A stretch of DNA of 64,000 nt from Lactobacillus paragasseri (GCF_003584685.1 NZ_AP018549.1:992001-1056000), one strand, 5' to 3'. Counted from the stretch's first letter, positions 9,626-17,862 are shown. Notes: generated from the letters alone by a model not told the origin. Made by a program: numbers and translations.

Positions 9626-10018
9626 TTATCTGCAATATAAAAAAGCTACAAAAGTTAGTAACTCTTGTAGCTCATTATGTCTAATAAATATCTTTAACTC
9701 TTTTTTTGGCCGTTTCATTTTATTTAATGAAAACTCTATTAACTTACTCCCAACTCCTTGTTTTTGAAAACTTGGATCTACGTAAAGCCAAGCAAGTTCA
9801 TCATCACTAAACGCTACAAAACCAATAACTTTTTTATCTTTTTGTCCAACATAAATATTATACGAAAATAGATCTTCTTCATATGCTGCAATTTTTAAGG
9901 ACTTAAAAGCCTCACTTAAATTAGCAGCTTCTAGTTCTCGTTTTCTTGCTTGATCATGAATCTGACATAACCTATCAAAATCAACTTCATGATATTCTCT
10001 AATCTCTAGTTTATCCAC
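9626..10018 (-). pseudogene. GNAT acetyltransferase, 3' truncated, running through a terminator
   Basis: The N-terminal GNAT half is good: IREYHEVDFDRLCQIHDQAR, then VIGFVAFSDDELAWLYVDPSFQKQGVGSKLIEF with the acetyl-CoA loop. After that the family C-terminus (the strand and FYESLGF-like helix) is missing. The last 30 codons are translated from a strong terminator hairpin, ending LLTFVAFLYCR. A GTG start at 10018 is favoured by GAGGA about 10 bases upstream; an ATG at 10048 has no ribosome site. The gene probably lost its 3' third by deletion. Confidence 0.65.
9637..9675 (-). terminator. Strong terminator inside the truncated GNAT frame
   Basis: Minus-strand hairpin AGCTACAAGAG / CTTTTGTAGCT with an 8-9-base loop, followed by TTTTTTA. 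Confidence 0.85.
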
Positions 10019-10117
10019 AACAGTTATATCCTCTTTGCTTTTGCCCATTATTTCTATTTATTATGATAATTCTACTATTGGTAGCTCAGCAAAACGAGAT
10101 CTTGTTACAGCGTAGCT

Positions 10118-11206
10118 TTACTTATTATTCTTCCGCTTCAATCTAAGACGTTCTTTTTCATCTTTTTCCCGAAAATACGCCTTAACTTTAGGAAGTACTT
10201 CTTCTCCGTAAATTCTAATTGCGTTCATAACATCTTCATGTGGCATTGAAGCAATTGGTAAATGAAGATAGAATCGAGTCAAACCAAGCTCTTCCATTAC
10301 TTTGATAATCTTGTTTGCAACAGTTTCGCTATCACCAACAAAAATTGCACCATTTTCTCCGACCGATTCAAGATATTGCTCATACGTCATTCCGTTCCAT
10401 TGCGGTCTTTCCGTACTAATTTGATCAACTAACAATTTAGTAGGATAGAAATAATCTTTAATGGCTTTTTCTTTATCTTGATCTAACCAACCCCAAGAAT
10501 GGGCAGCAATCGGCATCTTTGTTAAATCATTGCCAACTTTTTCTGCAACTCTTCTGTACAACTTAATTAGTGGTTTAAAGTGCAAAGGATCACCGCCAAT
10601 TATCGCATAAACGATTGGCAAACCTAACTCTGCAGTGCGAATAGTCGATTCTATGCTTCCACCAGTAGCAACAGAAATAGGAATTGGCTTTTTTGTACGC
10701 GGATAAATTCCTTTATGATCAACTCTAAGTGTAAATTTTCCTTTTGGCCAATCAAGAATTTCCTCTTTGTTCATTTTAAACAGCATTTCGAGTTTTTCAA
10801 TAAAAAGTTCATCGTAATTTTTTAAATCATATCCAAATAAATCAAAAGCTTCAGTGAATGAACCTCTTCCTGCCATAATTTCAACTCTACCTGGTGCAAT
10901 TGCATCCATTGTTGCGTATTGTTCGTAAACTCTAATTGGATTAATTGTTGGTAGATTTGTAGTAGCACTTGAAAGATGGATTTGCTTAGTTTTCGAAGCA
11001 GCTGCTGCTAAAATAATTTCCGGTGCTGAAACAGCGAAATCTTTGCGGTGATGTTCACCGATTGCAAATGCATCAATATTCAATTTTTCTGCAAGAATAA
11101 TTTCTTCTAATAAATCTCTGATTCTTTGGTCATGACTAATTGCTTTTCCTGTTTCTTCTAATGGTGTAGTTTCACCAAATGATGAGATACCTAATTCAAT
11201 ATTCAT
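10118..11206 (-). CDS. LLM class flavin-dependent oxidoreductase
   Basis: Luciferase-like monooxygenase-fold enzyme of 362 residues using reduced flavin. Family segments: DAFAIGEHHRKDFAVSAPEI near residue 50, TNLPTINPIRVYEQYATMDAIAPGRVEIMAGRGSF, and GAIFVGDSETVANKI near the C-terminus. I chose the ATG at 11206 because AGGAG lies 9 bases before it. The promoter directly upstream carries a TTAC-N5-GTAA palindrome, suggesting repression by a MarR/DUF24 (HxlR-type) regulator sensing electrophiles. Substrate unknown. Confidence 0.9.
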   Translation of the reverse strand: MNIELGISSFGETTPLEETGKAISHDQRIRDLLEEIILAEKLNIDAFAIGEHHRKDFAVSAPEIILAAAASKTKQIHLSSATTNLPTINPIRVYEQYATMDAIAPGRVEIMAGRGSFTEAFDLFGYDLKNYDELFIEKLEMLFKMNKEEILDWPKGKFTLRVDHKGIYPRTKKPIPISVATGGSIESTIRTAELGLPIVYAIIGGDPLHFKPLIKLYRRVAEKVGNDLTKMPIAAHSWGWLDQDKEKAIKDYFYPTKLLVDQISTERPQWNGMTYEQYLESVGENGAIFVGDSETVANKIIKVMEELGLTRFYLHLPIASMPHEDVMNAIRIYGEEVLPKVKAYFREKDEKERLRLKRKNNK

Positions 11207-11224
11207 TTTTATCAACTCCTAAAC

Positions 11225-11275
11225 TTACTTACTTTTTGTAAGTAAAATAATAGCATATGATTTTTTGAAATGCAA
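11225..11275 (-). promoter_or_regulatory. Promoter and palindromic operator of the LLM oxidoreductase gene
   Basis: On the minus strand a -35 TTGCAT (11270-11275) and -10 TATTAT (11247-11252) are 17 bases apart. Immediately downstream lies the perfect palindrome TTACTTAC-N5-GTAAGTAA (11225-11245). It contains TTAC-N5-GTAA, the form reported for DUF24-family repressors such as Bacillus CatR. Confidence 0.75.
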
Positions 11276-11282
11276 GAGATGA

Positions 11283-11324
11283 AAAAACGTCTATATTTAC
11301 ACGGAAATATATGTAAATATAGAC
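11283..11324 (-). terminator. Terminator after the DUF4143 relic
   Basis: Perfect 12-base arms GTCTATATTTAC / GTAAATATAGAC (11289-11300 and 11113-11124 offset to 11313-11324), followed on the minus strand by GTTTTTTC. Confidence 0.75.
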
Positions 11325-11334
11325 ATCTTATGTA

Positions 11335-11594
11335 TCAGCTCTTTAACAACCAATCAATCACGTTAATTTGTTTAACACCATTATCATCATAACTTCCTGG
11401 ATCTTGAGTCAAAAGAATTTTGGGATAATTATCTTTAATTTCCAAAAATGGTGCAATTTCTCTTTGATAGGTCTTTTCATCTTGAACCGTCAAACTAACT
11501 TGATAGTACTCTTTTAGACCATCGTGAATAGCTACAAAGTCGACTTCTTTATTGCCGACATAATATTGTAATTTTGAAAAAGAGTCACTGGTTA
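11335..11594 (-). pseudogene. C-terminal fragment of an AAA ATPase with DUF4143 domain
   Basis: About 85 codons remain, reading SKLQYYVGNKEVDFVAIHDG, then YYQVSLTVQDEKTYQREI and ending INVIDWLLKS. This is the C-terminal nuclease-like DUF4143 domain (motif EVDFV then QVS) of the widespread ATPase family found in human gut bacteria and lactobacilli. An in-frame TAG precedes it and no start or ATPase domain is present. It keeps its own terminator. Confidence 0.75.
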
Positions 11595-11689
11595 ACTAAC
11601 AGAGATTCACCGAATAACTAGAATTCTAATAATGAGTTTGCTAAGATAACTACAGTTAAATAGACACTTCCGCCGGGAAGTAAACAAAT

Positions 11690-11748
11690 AAGAGTAATTA
11701 TATATCTCATTAGGCCTTTGAAGAGATATACAATTGCTCTTTTCTTTT
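11690..11748 (+). promoter_or_regulatory. Attenuator-like terminator hairpin in the leader of the SMR exporter gene
   Basis: Arms 11690-11708 and 11722-11740 (19 bases, one G-U pair and one mismatch) are followed by TTTTCTTTT, and the gene's GGAGG follows at once. A small stem ACTTCC/GGAAGT lies upstream at 11667-11682. A factor-independent terminator between promoter and ribosome site suggests conditional read-through, as in riboswitch control. I could not match it to a guanidine riboswitch class by eye. Confidence 0.6.
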
Positions 11749-11760
11749 GGAGGAATTTAT

Positions 11761-12081
11761 ATGACTTGGATTTATTTAGTAATTGCAGGAATCTTCGAAG
11801 TTGTATGGTCAACGACGATGAAATTGAGCCAAGGATTTACTAAAATTGGTTGGGTAATTGCAACAATTATTGGGATGATAGCTAGTTTTGCAGGTTTAAT
11901 TATAGCAACTAAACATTTACCAATTGGAATCGCGTATCCAGTTTGGACAGGAATTGGAGCTGTTGGATCAGTACTAGTTGGTTCATTCTTATTTCATGAT
12001 CAAATGAATATGATGACATGGATTTTTGTCATTTTATTAATTGTTTCAATTATCGGAATTAAAATTACTGCTGGACATTAA
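11761..12081 (+). CDS. SMR family exporter, SugE/Gdx-like
   Basis: Small four-helix membrane exporter of 106 residues. The first helix has the SMR glutamate in YLVIAGIFEVVWSTTMKLSQGF, and LPIGIAYPVWTGIGAVGSVLVG is close to the SugE/Gdx signature (Gdx proteins have GTAYAVWTGIGA). Proteins of the Gdx subtype export guanidinium; this assignment rests on motif resemblance. I chose the ATG at 11761 because GGAGG lies 7 bases before it. The leader carries an attenuator-like hairpin. Confidence 0.88.
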   Translation: MTWIYLVIAGIFEVVWSTTMKLSQGFTKIGWVIATIIGMIASFAGLIIATKHLPIGIAYPVWTGIGAVGSVLVGSFLFHDQMNMMTWIFVILLIVSIIGIKITAGH

Positions 12082-12132
12082 AGATAATATCTATAAATCA
12101 ATAAATACCTTTTTTAATTTTGGAGATTCTAT

Positions 12133-12905
12133 ATGGGAATTGTAGCTAAACGCATTGCAATGGCTAAAAGCCGCTTAAAAATAATGGAAAACAAATATAC
12201 TAATGAAACTAATTTAAGTATTAAGCAAAGTAAAATTTATAGTCCAAAAGATTTTTTACAAAAACCACATATAAAATATACTCATTATGCGAATTTATCT
12301 TTTAAAGAGGAAAATACAGCCATGCTGCAAACAATTTGAAAAATATTTACCCTAATTTAAAAACAGCAATTTTAAATTTTGCAGATTATCTAACTCCTGG
12401 AGGTGGTTACTTAAATGGTTCAGGAGCTCAAGAAGAAGTGCTATGTCATGAATCTAATTTATATTCAGTATTAACTAATTTTACTGATTTTTATCAATGG
12501 AATCGTGAACACATTAATTATCATCTATACCAAAATCGTGCAATATATAGTCCAAATATTGTTTTTACTAATTTAGACGGTACATTAGTAAATAAATTCG
12601 ACGTTATAACCTGTGCTGCACCGTGTTATAACCGTGCAAACTTTGATAATATCTCTTATAGGACAGCATGCGAAGTTTTACAAAATAGAATGTATTTTGT
12701 AAAAACAATTGCTGAAGAAAATCACGTAAATAATTTAATCCTAGGAGCTTGGGGCGCCGGTGCTTTCGGCTTTCGAGGAAAAGAAGTGGCCAAAATGTGG
12801 CATCAAATTTGGGCAGAGTCCTCTCCTGTTGAAAACGTTTGTTTTGCAGTTATTGAGCATATAAGTACCAATAATGTAGATATTTTTGAAGCTGAATTTT
12901 CATAA
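12133..12905 (+). pseudogene. TIGR02452/microbial PARG-like macrodomain protein, frameshifted
   Basis: Bacterial poly(ADP-ribose) glycohydrolase-like family. Codons from 12133 (GGAG 7 bases before the ATG) give the DUF2263-type N-terminus MGIVAKRIAMAKSRLKIM, ending at TGA 12337-12339. The rest continues in the -1 frame with the signature FADYLTPGGGYLNGSGAQEE, the ADP-ribose binding loop, and GAWGAGAFG. A one-base change near 12320-12337 separates the halves; the site is not a classical slippery heptamer. A 189-residue internal product from 12336 is conceivable but has no ribosome site. Confidence 0.8.
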
Positions 12906-13170
12906 TATTTAAATTGAATTTGAATCTTTTAAACTTTTAATGAATGCCGTCAACAATATCAAAAATATGCTTAGACATATATCTCAACCAAATATAACAA
13001 ACATAAAGATGTCTATATATCCAGATCTTTACCATTAATTTTTGATTCAAAATCTTAAAAATACTATCATCCTAATGCTACTTTAAAAAATCTATTTTTA
13101 ATTACTCTCTTGACTATAGCGCAACGTTACACTTTATACTGACTAAAATTGAATTAGGAGAGATAACAAA

Positions 13171-13629
13171 ATGAAAATAACAATTTTTCTATTTCACCCC
13201 GACTTAAAAGAGTCCAGTGTAAACCAAGCGCTAATTAAAGATATAACAACAGAAGTTAGGAATATTTATGAACCTTACCCAGATGAAAATATCAACATTA
13301 AAGCAGAACAAGATGCCCTATTAAGAAGTGACCGAATTGTTTTTCAGTTTCCAATGTACTGGTACAGTGTTCCCCCACTTATGAAAAAATGGTTTGATTT
13401 GGTTCTTGAACATGGCTGGGCTTATGGTAGTAAAGGACACGCACTTGATAACAAGGAAGTGCTAGTTGCGGTCAGTACGGGTGCACGTTTAGCTGATTAT
13501 CAATTTGGTTCCAAGCAAAATCACACAATTAATGAATATCTATTACCTTTATTTGCTACATTTGCCTCGACTCGAATGAAAATTCTTAAACTAGCGCAAC
13601 TACCGCTTAAACAAAGTCGTCATTTATAG
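13171..13629 (+). pseudogene. Flavodoxin-fold NAD(P)H oxidoreductase (KefF/MdaB-like), 3' truncated
   Basis: The N-terminal 130 residues match the NAD(P)H quinone oxidoreductase family: FLFHPDLKESSVNQALI (FMN phosphate loop region), IVFQFPMYWYSVPPLMKKWFD and GHALDNKEVLVAVSTGA. The family C-terminus (about 40 more residues with the TGM and PPF segments) is absent. The frame drifts into unrelated sequence from about ATFASTRMK onward and overlaps the convergent ogt stop by 10 bases. Probably non-functional. AGGAGA lies 9 bases before the ATG. Confidence 0.65.
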
Positions 13630-14141
13630 TTAGCCGGCAGCGAAAATTTACTAATATCAATTCCTTCCAACTGCAAAAGTTGGATTTTTTTGTCAATCCC
13701 CCCACTATAACCGGTAAGATTGCCATTACTACCAATTACACGATGGCAAGGTACAATTAAAGCAATATGATTTCTACCTACTGCACTCCCTACTGCTCGA
13801 ATGGGTAAATGATCTGCTCGCCCAGCTACTTTTTCTGCAATTTTTTTATAAGTAGTAACTTCACCGTAAGGAATTTCTAGTAAGGCTAACCAGACCTGAT
13901 TTTGAAAATCTGTTCCAATTAAATGTAATTTAGGTAAAAACTTAGGATTCTTTCCTTCAAAATAGAGATCAAGCCATCTAATAGCATCATCTAAATATTT
14001 ATTTTTACCAAGTTGATGATCTTTAGCTAAATTATCAGCATAAAAGCGATCACTACGAAGCCACAAGCCAGTTAAGCCTTGCTCATCACTGGCTAGTAAA
14101 ATTTGACCAACGGGAGAATTATAATAAGCAATTTTTTGCAT
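13620..14141 (-). CDS. ogt: Methylated-DNA--protein-cysteine methyltransferase
   Basis: Suicide repair enzyme that takes the alkyl group from O6-alkylguanine. The active-site motif IVPCHRVIGSNGNLTGYSGG is intact, as is the recognition-helix region GEVTTYKKIAEKV and the arginine-finger region LPIRAVGSAVGRNH. 173 residues. I chose the ATG at 14141 because GAGGTG lies 5 bases upstream; a longer reading from 14159 would contain that site. Convergent with the truncated oxidoreductase. Confidence 0.94.
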   Translation of the reverse strand: MQKIAYYNSPVGQILLASDEQGLTGLWLRSDRFYADNLAKDHQLGKNKYLDDAIRWLDLYFEGKNPKFLPKLHLIGTDFQNQVWLALLEIPYGEVTTYKKIAEKVAGRADHLPIRAVGSAVGRNHIALIVPCHRVIGSNGNLTGYSGGIDKKIQLLQLEGIDISKFSLPANYK

Positions 14142-14222
14142 TTTGTCACCTCTTTCCATTAATAATGATACGTGATTTAGATAATTAAAATATCATTTTA
14201 ATATCAAAAATTATCATAAAAA

Positions 14223-14262
14223 AGAAAAATGAGCTTTACACCAAAAAATGAAGCTCATTTTC
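14223..14262 (-). terminator. Terminator after the MarR relic
   Basis: Minus-strand AAAATGAGCTT / AAGCTCATTTTTC with a 15-base loop and following T run. Confidence 0.75.
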
Positions 14263-14710
14263 CTACTTTTCTTCTAAATTTTTAATAGCTCTTACCAACA
14301 ATTGATCGAACTCATAACGCTGCTTCTGAGTAAAGCCTTTGGTCATCTTACCTTCCATTTGGTTAAATTCTTTAGCAAAAGCAGCAGTTCGAGAATCAAT
14401 ATTCCGCTATTACTACTGGCATTAATTTAATACGCTTTAATCTTGAATCATCTGAATCTTCGATTAATTTTACAGCATTTTTCTGAATCAGATGTTTTAC
14501 TAACCCATTAGTCATTGGTCGCGTAATTCCCAAAATATCTGGCAAGTCACGCTGATACACAACTTGATCTTGATGATGATATAAATACATAACTACTTCA
14601 ATTTGTGATTTAGTAAAAGGAACGCCCTGTCGTAATAATATTTGAGCAATCTCCTTTGACAAAAGAATATCTAATTTTTTAACTTTATTGATGTAATTAT
14701 ATATTTTCAT
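14263..14710 (-). pseudogene. MarR family transcriptional regulator, frameshifted
   Basis: Winged-helix regulator. The first frame runs from ATG 14710 through PFTKSQIEVVMYLYHHQ, the recognition region DLPDILGITRPMTNGLVKHLI and DSDDSRLKRIKLMPVVI, then stops. The remaining 40 codons (IDSRTAAFAKEFNQMEGKM, then TKGFTQKQRYEFDQLL) continue in another frame to TAG at 14263, so a small indel near 14395-14402 broke the gene. It sits beside an MFS transporter remnant, a common MarR target. Confidence 0.8.
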
Positions 14711-14718
14711 TGATCTCA

Positions 14719-14799
14719 CTATAATTCTGGTTTAGTTCTATTTTTTAAGATAAAAGTGAGTACAAAACAAATTAGTGAAACCACAGCAGCTGCCGCATT
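14719..14799 (-). pseudogene. C-terminal tail of an MFS transporter (relic)
   Basis: Twenty-six codons ending in TAG read as a membrane helix with a basic tail: NAAAAVVSLICFVLTFI then LKNRTKPEL. This resembles the last helix of a multidrug MFS permease. Stops in frame precede it. It lies just upstream of the broken MarR gene and is probably its former partner. Confidence 0.55.
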
Positions 14800-14827
14800 T
14801 TATCAGCTAATGATGTTCTGAAACTCA

Positions 14828-15693
14828 TTACTTCCACCACAACATAATCAAAGCTTGTGTTCCATCATTGCCCAATTTCTTTTGGTCAACCAAGATTTCA
14901 TATAAATGCCTTGCTTCTTCAGTCGCAGGCAGATCTAACTGCATCTTATCAGCTTCTTATAAGGCAATACGCAAATCTTTTAAAAAATGTTTAGCAAAAA
15001 AACCAGGTGTATAATCACCCTGCAATATTTTTGGACCATATGAATCTAGACTAAAATTTTCTGCTGCACCAGACTGCAAGGTTTGACAAATTTGTTCTAA
15101 ATTTAAATGTGCCGCTTTAGCATATACCAGCATTTCGGTCATGCCAGTCATGGTTCTCCAGCAATCATAATTTGATTAGCTATCTTAGCATGTTGTCCAC
15201 TACCATAACTGCCAAAATAATTTAATTTGCTAGCAAAGGTTATGAATAAATCATGCAAATGATTAAGGTCTTCTTTATGGCCACCGATCATGACCGTTAA
15301 AGTTCCATTTTTGGCGCCAATATCCCCATCAGAAACCGGAGCGTCTAAGATATGTAAGCCTTTTTCTTCACCAATTTGATCAATCTTTTGTGCCAGACTA
15401 GGTTTACTCGTGGTCATATCGACAACATATTGACCAGCTTTGGCGACAATCAAGATACCATCCTGACCAAAATAAATATCTTCAACATCTTTTGGAAAGC
15501 CAACCATAGTGAATAAAATATCAACTTTTTTAGTTAGTTCAGCTGGATTGTCCGCCCATTTAGCCCCATTATCCAAAACTGTTTGCGCATGAGCTTTTGT
15601 TCTATTATAGACAGTTACATCATAATTATTTTTCCGTAAGTTATTAATAATCCCTGTACCCATTACACCGATACCGATAAATCCAATTTTCAT
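14828..15693 (-). pseudogene. NAD-binding 3-hydroxyisobutyrate dehydrogenase-family protein, two lesions
   Basis: Beta-hydroxyacid dehydrogenase family. From ATG 15693: Rossmann motif GFIGIGVMGTGIINNL, then VVDMTTSKPSLA, APVSDGDIGAKNGTLT (substrate/catalytic region) and GSGQHAKIANQIMIAG with the catalytic Lys. An extra GA near 15150 breaks the frame. The second frame (MTGMTEMLVYAKAAHLNLEQ) runs to an in-frame TAA at 14957, and beyond it the family C-terminus ADKMQLDLPATEEARHLYEI continues to 14828. A true decayed gene, not one sequencing slip. Confidence 0.88.
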
Positions 15694-15721
15694 AATTTTT
15701 GTTTCCTTTAATTAGATGCTA

Positions 15722-15754
15722 CTAAAAAAGAGGGATGCAATTAAGCCCCCTCTA
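15722..15754 (-). terminator. Terminator of the GNAT gene
   Basis: AGAGGG / CCCTCT stem followed on the minus strand by TTTTTT. Confidence 0.7.
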
Positions 15755-15766
15755 TTCATTCTAAAA

Positions 15767-16285
15767 CTATAAATTTAATTCAAAAGCAACACGGTATGAA
15801 TCAATTGGATCCATATTCTTAATATTGCCACGTTTTACAAAGCCAGCGTCTTCAACAATATGCCAAACTACGTCGTTAGTTCGAAAAGTATCAACGCGAT
15901 AATTCCTTATGCTTTCCGCATAGTGCATTGAAGTCAAACTGCTCATTAAATAGCTAGCAAGGTGCATCCCGCGATACTCATCAGAAATTGCAACGCGATG
16001 AATGGCCACATAAGGATCAAGATCATTCTTCCATTTACCATCAATCTGCTTGTAATTAGGATCAGGTCCATCCGTAATCGCAGTATAAACAGCAATTTTC
16101 TGATCAACGATTAAGACCCAAGCGGCCCCGTCTTTAATATCGGCTGTAATAGTCTCAACATTGGGATAACCACTTTGCCATTGCGGATTTTCCTCTTCTT
16201 TTAAAAACTTTTTTGCCTCATCAATAATCGGCATGATTTGTTCAAGGTCATTTTTGGCTGCTTGACGAATATAAATTAGTGACAT
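15767..16285 (-). CDS. GNAT family N-acetyltransferase
   Basis: Acetyltransferase of 172 residues with the acetyl-CoA loop VAISDEYRGMHLASYLMSSL (R/QGxxxA-like: YRGMHLAS) and IVEDAGFVKRGN as the C-terminal GNAT segment. GGAGG lies 8 bases before the ATG at 16285. That ribosome site is part of a long perfect palindrome (16295-16322) and of alternative hairpins, so translation or transcription is probably controlled there. Substrate unknown. Confidence 0.88.
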   Translation of the reverse strand: MSLIYIRQAAKNDLEQIMPIIDEAKKFLKEEENPQWQSGYPNVETITADIKDGAAWVLIVDQKIAVYTAITDGPDPNYKQIDGKWKNDLDPYVAIHRVAISDEYRGMHLASYLMSSLTSMHYAESIRNYRVDTFRTNDVVWHIVEDAGFVKRGNIKNMDPIDSYRVAFELNL

Positions 16286-16294
16286 ATTGTCTCC

Positions 16295-16332
16295 CTCCTT
16301 TAATAAAATTTTATTAAAGGAGCATCTCCTTT
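16295..16332 (-). promoter_or_regulatory. 28-bp perfect palindrome overlapping the GNAT ribosome site, with an alternative hairpin
   Basis: Positions 16295-16322 form a perfect palindrome (half-site CTCCTTTAATAAAA). On the minus transcript a second AAAGGAG (16332-16326 complement) can pair with the same CTCCTTT, leaving the Shine-Dalgarno free. The two pairings are mutually exclusive. Confidence 0.65.
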
Positions 16333-16370
16333 TTGAATTTAAAAACTACTCTTTATTAATTTCCGATAAT

Positions 16371-16401
16371 CAAAAAATCCACGAACCAGTTAGTTCGTAG
16401 A
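16371..16401 (-). terminator. Terminator of the Fnr-like regulator operon
   Basis: Minus-strand CTACGAAC / GTTCGTGG with a 6-base loop, then ATTTTTTG. Confidence 0.8.
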
Positions 16402-16411
16402 TCTTTAATAA

Positions 16412-17041
16412 CTATAATAAATCAATATGACGTATTTTTCGTTTTAAGCTCCCCTGCTTCTCTAACAGTACAAATTTACGCGATAAAGTTTCGGGAGTAG
16501 TGCCTAAATACAAGGCTAAATCTTTCATTTTTAGGGGCAAAGTAAATGAATTTTTATTCACTTGTTTTGCATAAGCCTGTAAATAACTCAATAGTCGATC
16601 TTCTACCTTAGGCAAACTTAATAATTGAATTTGCTTATGCATAGCACGTACTTTAATAATATTTTGTTCTAAGAGTTGAATACTTAATTCTGGCTTCTTT
16701 TTCATTAAAGCTAAAAAATCATTTCGGTTGAGTAAACAAATATCACTATTTTCTGTAGCTTCCACATAAGTATTCGTATTTGCTTCACCAAATAACCAGT
16801 TTTCACCCGCATAATCACCCGTCTTTAAAATCTGGGTAATATTTTCACGGCCATTTTCGTCTAAAGTATAAAGGCGGGCACCACCATGAGCAACAATTAC
16901 TAAATTATTACTTGAAGTAGGATCCATTACTAATTCACCATTTTGATAATTTTGATGGTGAACTAGTTCTTCTATTTGCATTTGATCATTTATTGGTAAT
17001 GCATTAAATAATGGAACTAAATGTACACATAACTCTGCCAT
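16412..17041 (-). CDS. Crp/Fnr family redox regulator (FLP-like)
   Basis: Transcription factor with an N-terminal cyclic-nucleotide-binding fold (about 1-120) and a C-terminal winged helix (LKMKDLALYLGTTPETLSRKFVLLEKQG, about 168-195). It lacks the four Fe-S cysteines of Fnr but has Cys5 and Cys102, the two positions reported to form a redox disulfide in Lactobacillus casei FLP. Last gene of the metal ATPase-HMA-Dps operon, 17 bases after the Dps-like gene. A TTGAT-N4-ATCAA box upstream of the operon is a likely target, giving autoregulation. Confidence 0.9.
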   Translation of the reverse strand: MAELCVHLVPLFNALPINDQMQIEELVHHQNYQNGELVMDPTSSNNLVIVAHGGARLYTLDENGRENITQILKTGDYAGENWLFGEANTNTYVEATENSDICLLNRNDFLALMKKKPELSIQLLEQNIIKVRAMHKQIQLLSLPKVEDRLLSYLQAYAKQVNKNSFTLPLKMKDLALYLGTTPETLSRKFVLLEKQGSLKRKIRHIDLL

Positions 17042-17058
17042 CTAAAAACTTCCTTTAG

Positions 17059-17610
17059 TTAAAAATCATCGTCGTCATCATCTTCTTCAGTATATAATCT
17101 TTCACGCAATTCATGACCTAAAAAGTTTTGCGATTGACGGATTTGTTCCTTAATCCAGGCTAGCAGTTCAATCAAATTAGCACTCAATTCTGGCCAAGTT
17201 TCTTTTTGAGTTAAGGCAATTGCTTTAGTAATAAATAAAATTTGTGTATCAAAGTCTTTTACTAAAGCGAAAAGTTGATCTTGACCATTTTCGTACTTAC
17301 TTGCTCCATTCTCCTCAAGCATAGTATATTCTTTAAATTGATCAGTAGTGGTAGGAATACTTTCGCCGTTATTAACTAAAATTTGATTTAACTGGTTAAA
17401 CTCATTCTGTTCATATCTGATCCACTCATCAGCACGCTGTTCTAAAAATAAACTAGCCGACCCCTTGGCGAAGAACTTAGCTTGATCTATTTTCAAAGTA
17501 TGGATTAATAAATTAGCAATAATGTGATCCACCATTGCACCCGCTGTAGGCGTATGATGATCAATATCACTTTGCTTTAATTCTGCCTTGTATGCTTCCT
17601 CAGCCTTCAT
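17059..17610 (-). CDS. Dps-like ferritin-family protein with acidic tail
   Basis: Predicted four-helix ferritin-like protein of 183 residues: DHHTPTAGAMVDHIIANLLIHTLKIDQAKFF, then SLFLEQRADEWIRYEQNEFNQLNQIL and later long helices. It resembles Lactobacillus proteins annotated as DNA starvation/stationary-phase protection (Dps) proteins, although I cannot verify the ferroxidase ligands. The C-terminus is unusual, with six consecutive Asp (EEDDDDDDF). Its ATG overlaps the HMA stop by one base (TAATG), so the two are translationally coupled. Iron or DNA protection is inferred from the family and the operon. Confidence 0.75.
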   Translation of the reverse strand: MKAEEAYKAELKQSDIDHHTPTAGAMVDHIIANLLIHTLKIDQAKFFAKGSASLFLEQRADEWIRYEQNEFNQLNQILVNNGESIPTTTDQFKEYTMLEENGASKYENGQDQLFALVKDFDTQILFITKAIALTQKETWPELSANLIELLAWIKEQIRQSQNFLGHELRERLYTEEDDDDDDF

Positions 17611-17840
17611 TAGTCTAGCTCCTTTGCCTTTACACCCTTGACTTCATAGCCCATCTTTTCGATTGCTGTTTTAACATCGTCAACATTAGCCTTATCAGTA
17701 TTCATCATGAACTTTAACTTACCGGCATTAAATAATACCTTGATTTGATCTGTACCATCGACATCTTCAACTGCCTTTTCAATCTTGGTTAAACAAGATG
17801 GGCAAGTCATGCCACCTAACTTCATCATTACTTTTTGCAT
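17610..17840 (-). CDS. Heavy-metal-associated (HMA) domain protein / metallochaperone
   Basis: 76-residue ferredoxin-fold metal-binding domain with the canonical GMTCPSC motif (residues 10-16). Such free-standing domains deliver soft metals to P1B ATPases. The ATPase encoded 22 bases upstream in the same operon lacks an N-terminal HMA domain, so this protein likely supplies that function in trans. It overlaps the Dps-like gene by one base. Confidence 0.92.
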   Translation of the reverse strand: MQKVMMKLGGMTCPSCLTKIEKAVEDVDGTDQIKVLFNAGKLKFMMNTDKANVDDVKTAIEKMGYEVKGVKAKELD

Positions 17841-17862
17841 AAAAATCTTCCTTTCTTATTCC

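Noticed and set aside
11618-11812. Minus-strand 64-codon frame opposite the SMR leader
   Set aside because: It covers the leader hairpin and the start of the exporter gene; no ribosome site or family similarity.
12832-12845. cre-like sequence TGAAAACGTTTGTT
   Set aside because: It lies within the macrodomain coding sequence, with no promoter near it; probably chance in AT-rich DNA.
12960-13030. Possible TAGACA/TGTCTA long-range inverted repeat
   Set aside because: Only six paired bases with a long loop; not distinguishable from chance.
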